From NCBI GenBank assembly GCA_024305405.1, contig JAKNDB010000068.1, forward strand, positions 6,563,501 to 6,627,500: 64,000 nt of DNA, in the 5' to 3' direction. Every line of letters starts with the position of its first letter. Position 1 is the first letter of the stretch. Of this stretch, positions 40,201 to 52,200 are shown piece after piece. This DNA is from Dirofilaria immitis (taxonomy: Eukaryota > Nematoda > Chromadorea > Rhabditida > Onchocercidae). The notes under the pieces were generated by a model, which was not told the DNA's origin, made no database searches, and saw nothing but the letters and a program-made list of their open reading frames with translations. Made by a program: the position numbers and the translations under genes.

Positions 40201-43200
40201 CCACAGAAGAATTATTATTGAAACTTCACTAATTTCGATAAATTCTAATTTTTCTTGTTTCATTGATAATTTGATAATAGCAAATTAATAAATCTTTGTC
40301 TTTCGTTTGGTAAATTTGTGGAAAAATAAATGGTATTAGTGATGAGGATATCTGCAAGTAAAATAGCAGAGTTCAAAGTAACAAAGTAAACCTCAGATTG
40401 TTATCAGGTCAGAAATAAACGCGGAGAGATGTCGCATAAAGCTGGCAAAAAAGAATCAATAAGATTTTATAACAAATTTGATTTTGTCAAATTTCTAATC
40501 TCATTTATCTAAAATCTTAAATTTCCATTGCAAATACAACTTTATGAAACTTAAATCGTATTTCTTGCTGTCAATTAGAATCAAAAGAAGAAACGTTGCA
40601 TATTGAAATTATTAATAAAGCAATAAATAATGGGAAGTATAACGGATAGAAGGAACGACTTTCAACTAAATCAAAAGGAATAAATTCCTGTCAATCTTAG
40701 TTATAAGTTTGAACCGACTGGATTCAGTCGTATCAATAAACAGCTGTCTTAATCACTGACTACGAATTGCTCAAATGAAGGATCAGACTTTGAATGTGTA
40801 AAAATTTTAAAGTAATGAACAAATCACTTGTTGGAAATCGAGATGGATGCATAATAAAATAGAAACAGATGGGTAACCTAAAATATCAACGAAGACCAAT
40901 TCTTCAGCAAGATTAAAGATCACTTTTTAGATGAACTTCATGAAACTAATTAAGCATACTAATCAATAGGCGCGAACTTTCTCTAAGTTTTCATTTACTT
41001 GTCGCTTATTTTCTTGCTACTTCAAACATAAAAGTGTGCAACGTTCTTTCAACAAACAACATTTGTCGGGAATGTACAATGTGCAAACGATCAGTGAGGT
41101 GAAAAATGAATTAATTAAAACTAATGAAAATTAAACTATTGCTGATTACAAATAAAAATATAATATGCAAGACTATATTACTTTTTCAAGTGATATATTT
41201 GAATAATGAAGACGGGAAGAATTGATTTGAAAATGGGTAATTGGGTAAAATTAATAAAAGAGTTGAAATAATCTATCATTACTTATTACTGAAATTCGGA
41301 ACTGTCCCATTTTTAAACCAAAATTATTGCTTTCCCTTTTAAGTTTTCTTTATGATAATAAAACTTATATCATTATATTTTAATATATTTTAACTATCTA
41401 AGCATACTTCAATATTTACCTTTGCATCTTACTTTGCTTTTCTTTGTTCGTATGGCCAAACTTCTTGCATTTCATTGTAAAATGTAAAAGTTCAATACAT
41501 CATGGTTATAGATCAATATGTCATGTCTTATAATCAATGAATTTTATTCCTAAAATAGAATTTAAATAAATTTCTTGTCGATAAGATTTTTTCAATAGAA
41601 TTTAATTTCTCTTCAACACTAATTAATTAATTAATTTAGTAGTACACTGCTGCTTCGTAGTGATGCAACAACATATGAGAGCTACAACCAAGTATCCATT
41701 TTGGCCTATCAAAGGAGACTTATAAGTAGATGCCAACTACTTCACTGATGCAATCTATGAATTCAGTCGATACCATTACGGATAAAATTGAAGAAAAATT
41801 TAGACTAAAAGAATTTTTTTCTCGAGAAGACAATCTTATTTCATCAGTAATATTCTTTGTTTCGGAATTTTTCACTGCTCCATTTCTATCCTTTATCACT
41901 TTCTCAATTTATTATTATCATCTTTCAAGAGTGATCAAAAGAAAGAAGATGACAATAGAAAAAGACACATACAATTTAAACACTATGAAGATACAAATTA
42001 AATAATTATTTCCAAATTAAAGTAACACTAAAATAATGTAGTAACATGAAAGTGAAGTTATTAAAGAGATGAAAGAACGGTGATGACCTCTGAGTTCCTC
42101 GTAGAAAATAGATCATCAGCAAACTCTTTTAAAGTTACCGTCTCAAATATAATTGAGAACAGTTATACTATAGAAAGTACTGGAATATAATATTGATTTC
42201 TACTAATAATTTTAAGACCTTCAAAAACTACCTTGTACTCATTAAATTGCTTATTAAAGAAAATGAAATTCGAATGACGATCAAGCACTGTTTCTCGCAT
42301 ACAACACTTTAGACTCGTCATCTTTACTCTTGATTTGTTAGCGCACTTAGGAAATATTACTGCTAAGTTACAATCGATTTACCTGTCGTATAAACGAAAA
42401 AATTTTGCCATTCTCACATCTGATATTTGAAAACTCTTCCATTTTCAAATTTTAACTTCAAATTTCACATCTTTTTCAGAGTCAAAAAAGATAAAAATTG
42501 TGGAATATGTGAATTTAATGAGAAGCATGAACTAATGAAAACTTTGAATAATTTGACAATACTGAAATTCATTTTTAACGCTTATTTTTCCATCAAATCA
42601 TTTTCATGTTACTGTTAATTAACTCTTCTTTTGCCTTTTTCTTCGATAATCCTTTCTATTATTTCAAATATAAATTTTATTTGAAAAGCAAATCTAATAC
42701 GTATCGTACATTAAAGATTAAATTATGTATCGAGAATTCTTTGTTTTAATTTATTATATAAAAATTAAGATAATTGCTAATTATATTATTGATTGTAGTT
42801 TAGAAATTGGAATGAAAACAGTCTTAAATTAAATTCATAAAAATGCCATTATATGCATGAAAAATTCAAGATAAAAAAAAAAAAGAACAGAAAAATTCAG
42901 TAAATATTATAATTTTCACAATGGATAAAAATAGATAGCAATATATTAAAATTATTTTCTAGCCAACAAATGATATCTCTCTATTGTTTATTATAAATAA
43001 AATGCAAAAATTGAAATGAAGAAAGTTTTCAATGTTAAAATTGTCAAAAAGAAAAAAGTAAGTATATTGAAAAAATTGTTTGGAAATATTTGTGACAATT
43101 GAGAGATACAAAAATGATCGCTGCAATTCATTTCAACGAGCATAAAAGGTTAATTGTTATAGCAGTGGAAGTTGCCAGATGTAAGTGCTATAAGAATAAT

Positions 43201-46200
43201 CACAAATAATCAACTTCTTCTCATAACAAACGTAGGTTTTCCAGCTTGGTATCTTATCTGCTTCATTCTATTTTACACATTTTTTCAATATTAAGATGAA
43301 AGTACATCGTAATTGAAAACAACAATGACACAACTAACCTTTCGTTTCCAAATGGTAAGCGGAGAAGATGTCTCAGCAACTGGTTGAATCCGTTTTGTTT
43401 TCAGTTTATCGTCAATGTCGCTCTTCTTCACCAAATCGATACTTTCCACAGAGGAATATGTACGGCTACCGACGTATCCATTACTCTTCAATTTCAAATT
43501 TTAATTGAAACTGGAAAATAGGGAAATGAATGTGTGATAAAATTAAGAAATTTGAGAAATCAAAAATCAATTTTACTCATCTGAACTTCCTAAAAGAAAC
43601 GATCGATATAATTAAAATGGTATAACAGTAAACAATGCTTCTGATCATTGAATACAACAAATTTCTAATTCACCTATGATCATATAAGTTCTCTCGACAG
43701 TTTAGATACTGCAAAAATGACGAGTTACCTTATTTATCACCTGAAGCCTATTCTTGCCTTATCATATTGATAGCACTCATGTATTTCACAGAAGTAGTTT
43801 ATGAACTAGGTGTAACAAAATCTAAAAACTAAAAAACTACCCTCACATTAACGCTATTAATATTGCTTCGCCATTCTATACCATTTGCGGCTGCATAATC
43901 AGATAATTGTCCATAAGCAGACTTTGGCACTCGTGAGGAATGTCGGTCTATTTTTATGTCTAAAACTAAAAATAAATTAGTTCTGGATACTGGTAGGTCG
44001 TGATTTGATTTTACATCTCTAATTCTCCATTTTGGTTCAGAATTACAATGAAAAAGATAACTTTTGTCATTCGTAATTACCGGTGAATTCTCTTTGCTGA
44101 ACCCCAAAACTTTAGTGTCAGAAACAATTTCGATTATTGAGGTACCCTTCTGATGCAATTTTAGATATTTTTCAATGACGAATATCTTTTCCGTGACAAA
44201 AACGCCATAAACGCGATGATTCATTGCTGCCGCTTCCATTTTTATGACTGCTACGATTTTGCAAAATTGGGCCGCGATTATTGTTACTGAATTTTGGCGA
44301 TAAGAAGTGAAGTTTCTCTAATCCTTCCGCAGCCTTCGGTGCACTGATAACAATTGCATGGGCGGACTGTTTGCGACGATTTGATGGTCGCGCTGTTAAT
44401 ACTATATGTACTGTACAAGAAACTTCAGGAATTTCCGTTGACTGATGCCAAATATTCTGAAAATGGATGACTGTTACAGTAAAAAGTTCGTTTCACTTTA
44501 ATTTAGCCTTTTTAAATACAAAAAATATGCAACATTTTATTTCCTCATTTTAATTTGTTTTATTTGATTATAATATTTTAATTACAAATTCAATTTTCAT
44601 TTCAAATTTGATTCCAATTTCTATTCCTAATTTTCTGCAAGAAGATGGATGATATATTGTCATAATGCTTAATATATGTAATTCAACATGACAAATTGAA
44701 CAAATGAATCAAATAATCGCTTGAAATTCTCATTTCTCTCTTTTCCTCCCTTCCCTTCCTCTCTCTCTCTCTCTCCTAATCTCTACCGTAAAGTTTGTAG
44801 CATAGACTATTTCCTCTTTAGTAATTAGACAAGAGTCATAAATTAATTGTTTTTCATTTATGCCTTTCAAATTATTTATTTTTCGATTTAATATCTTGTG
44901 CTAAAAGAAAAATCCTCAAAGTTCATGGAAATATTGGGGAAATAGAGAGGTGAGATGATTAAGAAGAATTAAAGGCAAATTAAATTTTGCATTGTGAAGT
45001 GAAAAGATTGCGGGAATCGTTTGTTCATATAGATAATATAAATGATTAAGAAATTGGAATTTCAATCTAAAAATTCGTCCGTTAGGCAATCTTTTAGGAT
45101 AAAGATTTATTAAATTTTTAATTTATTAAAAAATCCTTTGTTCGAACATTTTTTTCTTTTTTTTGTAAAAAATGGAATTATTTATTTAAATATCTAATCA
45201 GAAATGGAATGAAACTTTATTAAATATGAATAATAAAATATAATTGGAATGTTAGAAAATTCATTGCTACTTTACAGATTTTTGGATTTGCCGCCATGGG
45301 AAGAAATTTGTCCGATTAATTATTAGTAAAAATAGGATCGATACTTTTTTAAAGGAATTTCTTTTTGGAATTTTATAAAATGATTAGGAATGGATTCTGA
45401 TGCGATTTTCTGCGTCCGATAATGAGCTAAGAGAGAAGTTTGCGGCTCGTTACAATACGACTGTGCTGATATTGTTGAATTCATTGTGCCCATTTTGAAT
45501 GAAATATCTGAGTTATTTCCTGGTGGCGGTTGCATATTTTGCTTAAATTGGAATTTCAAACGAATTAAAATTAGTTTAAAAAAAAATAAACTCATTCCTT
45601 ATCTCCTATGATATTATTTTTGTAGTAAACAATTTTACTTAGTATTAATCGATTAATAAAAATATCATATATGTGAAGTGATGACCTTATTTATCAATCT
45701 CAATTGGATATTATACAATTTTAAAATTGTTCGTAGAGACTGTTTAAATTATTTGTTCAATCAATTATTGGAATAAATATATACCTTTAAATAATCATAT
45801 TCAGATTCACTGGGATGTACTATATCACTATCAGTAATAACAGTAGTGGTAGCAAAAGTAGCAGGGATGATAAAAGATGATGATTGCAGAGCTGACGGTC
45901 CGGTTAAATCAAAACTACTTGATGATAATGAGTCTATTTCGGCAAGAATTTGTGACGTCCACCTGAAACAAATAAACTTATAATTATCATATGCATTGAA
46001 AGGAAGTAATAATTATCTGAAAAGAAATAAAAAAATCGAATTACAATGAATTAAATTTAAATTTGTTCTCTTTAGTACCTGAGATTTGAAAAAGAAAAGT
46101 AAGACGAATTGAATCACAGTTCAAAATAATTTTTCAGATTGCATATATTTTACCTCATCAATGTAACCGGACGAAATCAATTTTTGTAGCAAAAAAAGAA

Positions 46201-49200
46201 AAAGTTTTTTTGATGTGATTTTTATTTCATTTTTGAAATTACTCACAGATCATTGCTTTCACAAAAAAATGTATTTGGATAAGTAAATTGTGGTCAGGCA
46301 AATTTGAATAAATATAAAATAGAAATTAAGGACAAGACTAGATATATCTCATGTCTGAATTTATGATCAATTAAATGATATACATTAATTAATATCAGTT
46401 ACTTCATTCTTCCTGCGAGTTTTTTCTGCGACATTTTTCTATGAAGTACAAAAGAAAGAATAAAATTCGAGGAATAAGTAAATCGAAATTAGCGAACATT
46501 TTGAATTACTGTTACAAAAATTTTCTCTATTTGATCAATAATTGTAGAATGACTTGTTTGCTAAGTTTTTAATGATAACATAAAGAAAATTCTTGAAATC
46601 CTATGGTAATCGCATGATTGTTGATAACTTTTGTTTAATATTGATGAATGGACGTTTTTGGAAGAAATATTACAACATCATAGGAATATAAATTGAAGAA
46701 GTAGAAAAGGAAGGTTATAAATGAATTAAAGGAAATAACCTGGTAACAGAATCTTGATTCGTAAAATCGATCATCGTTCCGTTCAAATCTCGAACAGATA
46801 CAGAACGTTGAACAAGCGTATTTTTTTGAATTGCGTATTATTGTCAGCATGAATGTCCAATCTAGAGAGAATCAATTAGAAAAGTGATTAAAAATGAAAA
46901 TATGGAATTTGAGGAATTTTTGAAATTTAAAATTACGGCATATTGTCTTTTGACCTGCAATTGCTGTAGGACTTACTTTGTTTGTGATTCTGCTTTCGTC
47001 TCAAATTCATTATTGGCGAACGAATTCAATTTACATCGAAGTGCACGACGATGTGCTTTTCGAGCTGCTGGTCCTTGGATTAGTTATTGTAATTATTATT
47101 ATTAATTATCTCTTGCTATGATCTTCATTATCTCGAATCATAATCTAATAGTCAATAAATGATAAATTGTAATAACATAAATTCATAGATGAACCATTTT
47201 GCTCATAAAAGGAGAGGGAAAGGATGGTGGAACTAATTTATGATTTCAAGAGATATTTAACATGGGAATATCGATTGATAGTGAGCATTTGAATTGAATA
47301 GTGTGGGTCCTTAAAAGGATGAAAATAGATGACAGCATCTTATATAGTACTGATTGTTGCTCATTATCTTCACGATAACAAGCAATATCAAAGTGGTTTC
47401 GTTTAACATCTCGACTGCAAGAAACAAAGCATTAATAAGATACCTTTAAATTTCCGGAAAATATCAGCAGGTTCGATAGGTGTTGGCAATTGCGTTAAAG
47501 TTGATTTGCAACAAATTTCTGTTGTCGATCGTGTAATCAAACTGGAATTAGCATAATTTCGTCTTAGTGAAAGGGAGGCTGTTTCTGTTGATTTTATTGC
47601 TCCGTGTGGAGATGTTGATTGATCTCTCTTTTCGTTTTTGTTAATTGTGCCTATAAAATTATGCAAATTTCTACAAATTTTCAATAATTTTTAATTTTCT
47701 ATTAAAAATTCAATATTGAAAATAATAATGTAATTTAATATTTCATGAAGCCTTACTATTCCAACCTTATTAAAAGAAATCTTATGCTGTCTATTAGTAT
47801 GAAAAAGAAAATTGCTATATAAAATTTTCGTCATGATAAGTGTTGGCCATTCTTGTTTACTCAATCACACCAATATAATACTTCAAAGTACTTACCGATC
47901 GCTTTCTTCGCTCGTTAATATTATCGTTATCACTGCTGCTTGTCGATTCCAACCTGTGCACTTTATTTAAAGCCGAAGTTGACTTCGATGTACGCTCTCG
48001 AAAAATTTCGTCCGTTAAGTTACGACGTTGACGACGTGTAAATCGTTTACGACGTGATGACAAGTAATATTCTGCACCTGTTGTAATAATTTTTCATAAG
48101 TTCTATATAATTCACCGAAATCCCCAATGTTTTCTTATTGCGAACTGTCTCTTGGAATTTTTTTCTAGTTTTTCAGATAATTTTCTTATTCTTTGCTGTA
48201 AAATCTTTATGATTTTTTACAAGTTCTCTATCAAAAACCTTCTTGGTAGAAAAAATTTTGAAACATTCCAAATTAAATTTCAATTCAGTCCTAAACTAGA
48301 GTTGAAATCAGTTAATAAAGTAATAGTATAAAAAGTGTTGTATTAATCCACAAATAAACAACAGTGCCACTTCGTTCTGAATAGTCTTTTCATTCAGAAA
48401 CTTTGTTATTTTACGGTATCACATAGCCAATAACTTTCAGTACTTAATATTCATTGCATTATTCTCAATTTTTTTTAGATTATTAATGCAAACTTGAATT
48501 TTATTGCTTCTCCTTGGACGAAACGACAATTTTTAACAATGATTTTTCTTTTATACTTGAAAAGCATAGATCTCAGGGCATACCAGGTTGGTCATCACTT
48601 GATGAGAATGACTGTACAAAGTTCGCTATATCATGCTCGGATACGCAAATGGCAGGTAAAGAATTCTTTCGATAAACAGTAGCAGATGAACGAAGATTTG
48701 ATGACAATTGACGATGTCTAAAAATAAATACGTGAAAAGAAGAGTAATAGGAGAAAGTAGCACTAACTTTTGAATTGAATTAATTATTGCTGCCAGAAAT
48801 ATCTTTTCTTATCACTTTCACTTATCTAAAGCTTATTTCCATTCTTTTATCGCTTTTTCAAGAAATTCTTCAGGAGTTTAATAGTTTTTACAATTTGATT
48901 TTGTGTTATAAATGAAAAAGCAGCTAGCAAAAACGAACTTATACGATAAAGTTTAACTTCTAGTTACTTTTATACCTGTTTAGAGTTACTAGTCATTATT
49001 TTTGGAACGAAAAAAAATAATAGTAATAATATACAGAATATCAGAAACGCTAATATCAAGCAGTTCGTGGAAATAATTGTAAACAAATGTAACACTGACT
49101 ATTCATATTTGATTAAATTTGCAAGATGGTACACTTCTGATGACCATCAATTGGTACTAATTCAGAACTTCACTTCTGTTCTTTCTCGCCATTAACAAAT

Positions 49201-52200
49201 ATTTTCTCCTAACAGCCTAGATATTGAATTTTGAGTATGGTACGAGAACATCTTTATCCATTTTTCCCATTGTCCTTGACCAACAGCTCATTTAGTTACT
49301 CACAAATTGTTATCTAATGAGAATCAATTTGGGAAGACTAATCTACTGAAGGAAATTTAGAGATAGTTGTAGAAAGTAGAAATTTGAATATTCAAATACG
49401 TAATGTGAAATTTTTCACAAAATATTTTAAATATTTTTAGATTCAGATTGAATGCTTAGATTAGATGCAATTACCTGTTTAGGATTGTCCTCATATTTTT
49501 CAGTCACTGTTGAAATTTTAAAAAATAGAACTATTTCTCTTAAAAAAATCAATCATTTTAAATTTTGGAAAAAATTTCTGAAATCAAAATTTCCATTTCG
49601 TTAAGAGACGGAAATGGCATGAACTCATTTAATTTCATGTGTACCAAGGATTCGAAAAATCTTAATGTGAAAGTTCTTTTGCCAAAGAATTTTACAGATC
49701 CTAATCAAATCTCTTGGGGCTTGAAAGCATTTTGAGTCAGCAACACTTCAAATGGATGACAAAAAGATTTAATATACAAAATGGAAGAGGAGTGCGTAAA
49801 TTAGATAAAATGCCTTAAAACTATAAAGGAAAATGACTGACAAATAGCTTAACTAGACAATTAAATTATTTCATGTTCTCAATTCATTTTCCCAATAGTA
49901 CCATCATATCTACTAACTAAATGAAAATTCGATACAGATAATCCGCTGTGAATCCAGAATTGCCTTGAGGTAATTTTGTTCGGAAAATGTTCTTCTTTAC
50001 GTAATATTCTTCAAACAAATATTTAATATGCATTTCGCTCTATCTTTTACGATGGAAAGTGATAAGATTAAGCGAAAAAAAAAGTTTTTAATTCAGAAAA
50101 GTTTTCATTTTCGTAACTATTTCAATACAAATTATTCGGTCTAATGAATTTCATTTAAAAAAAAAAAACTAACTGTCTTAGAAATATGGTCTGTTTGCTA
50201 TCGTCCTTAATAGTTATTGATGCAAGTTCATGAAGACTTCGCGATATGACATCCTAAAAACAAATTATTATTTAATTCATAATGTCTGAAAGTTATAAAT
50301 GAAAAGAGTGATGCCAATATGCATCGCATCACTTAGTAGTGACAAAAACGATTTCATTTATCATTATTATCTAATACTACGCTTAATTTTATTTGAGCCC
50401 AAGTTTCTTCTTCAATTGAACTACTTGTGAAATGGTTTATTTTTTTAGGATTTCCATTTTAAACTTTCGTAATATTTTTATTCTATTTGTTTAATTACAT
50501 GAAATATTACCGAAATCCATTCAGTTTAGTCAAAATATTGCAGATGCCAAAAGTGTTACTGTAACATCATAGCTAGTTTGTCAGTAAGCCTCGATAATAG
50601 GATATCGAGACTTTTCTATAATGTTTATAATATTACTGAAGATACTGATCTAGATTTGAAACTAACACAAATGAGATATAGAACCAAGATCACCGATTTG
50701 GAAATATTGGAAAATTACCAACCGTAGTACTTGTTTGGATTAAGCAAAGAATATGTCGGATTAAAGGTTATATATAAATTTATATTATCCATTTAAAAGG
50801 ACAAAGCCACTTTACAAGCATACTTAACTTGAAGGAATTTTGCTATTAAACCTCTTCATTGGTTCTACATTTTTATATTTCCCACTATTCCATCTTTATT
50901 GTTTTTATTAATGTTAACTCATATTTTAAATAAATTATTTTATAGTAGCATACGTTACTAACTTAACTCTTTTGATAATAACCGTCAATCTCCGACGTGA
51001 CAATCAGAAAGAAAAACTTTTACGCTACCTTTACCTAGTCTAACTCTAATTAATTGGCCTCTTTTTGAATACTTTTAATGATCCAGTAATTTAAAAATTT
51101 TCGTGTTGTACAAAAAAGGCATGGATATATTGAAATCAGGCTGTAAGAGTGATAATATGAACCTTGCAAAGCATTTCCTAAATTATGGTGGTAAGTTTGT
51201 AATAAAATCTTCCAAGGAGAATCTGATAGGGATTTTTGCAGTGAGTTAAAAAAATGTTTAAAACAGCAAAATACTTCAAACCAAGATTAGGCAGATCTGA
51301 ATCTACAGAAATATATTTAATAAGTTTAGACTTTACCAGTAGCGGATCTTCTATAGAATTGAATTTAACAGCGACAGTTATTCGTTGTTTTACGACGACA
51401 TAGCCAACATATCAATGATTTAGCGCATTTTCAGCAAAACACTATATATCAATTTGTGACAATCAGCAATTGTGAAATTTCAAATTATTATTTTAGCACA
51501 ACAAAATGAATATTGAAAGAAAGGAATAAAATAACACTAAAGACTAATAAGATAAAAATTGTGAATTCTTGAGAATTTTGAGAAATGCTTTTGAGGACTA
51601 GCGAGTCTCTTGTAAATAGATTTCAATTTGAAGCAATTTTGTGTAGAGGTTAATTTATACTCCCAAAATTTTTCTTGTAATGAAATAAACTGAAAGTTTT
51701 AAGATACGGAACGGGGAATGTTTAAAAGTTGAAATTGAGAAAGGATTATGGATTTCCAAACTTTTCAGACAATAATAAGTTTCAAAAGTTTGGAATTTCA
51801 AAATTTCATCAAAATTTTGATCCAAATTATAACATTATTTAACTCATAATAATAAATCTTGCTATTTCAAAAAGCCAATATTAAGCCTCTCAAATTATTT
51901 TCTACTCATTTCCTAGTCGTCCCTTAATTCTTTTTCCTATTACTTCAATCCGTCATTCAAAACTTTTCATTTGAATTTTTTATTCATATTTACAAATACG
52001 TAGAAATGAACAAAATCTATTAAATTAAATAAAATCTATAAATCATCCATAATATAATCTTTTGAAAATTCTTCAAATGATATATGATAGAGGTCATTTC
52101 GTTGACTGAGGAAATTGTTAACTTTTTTTTTCATTCATCGTATACATTTCTCATAAACAAAAAAGCCTTTCATAGTCGATTAAAGAAATATTAAAAAGAA

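Larger units (their letters stand above)
31974..43338 (-). other. 11.4-kb intron of the RhoGAP gene
   Basis: By far the largest intron in the window, flanked by phase-0 exons 43339-43485 and 31624-31973. It is AT-rich with several TA and GA microsatellites. Three stretches look coding and are listed separately: 32994-33082 and 36110-36252 on the minus strand, and 41730-42005 on the plus strand. Such a position is typical for alternative promoters and first exons. Confidence 0.65.

Noticed and set aside
46884..47105. Plus-strand frame ending in Tyr codons
   Set aside because: Antisense to exon 46977-47073 of the RhoGAP gene, which has matching phases on both sides.
283..47650. Interpreting the frame breaks as pseudogenes or programmed frameshifting
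   Set aside because: Breaks occur in four unrelated genes, are all one-base losses mostly in A/T runs, and leave splice sites, conserved motifs and stop positions intact. Neither decay nor a slippery-site mechanism would give that pattern.
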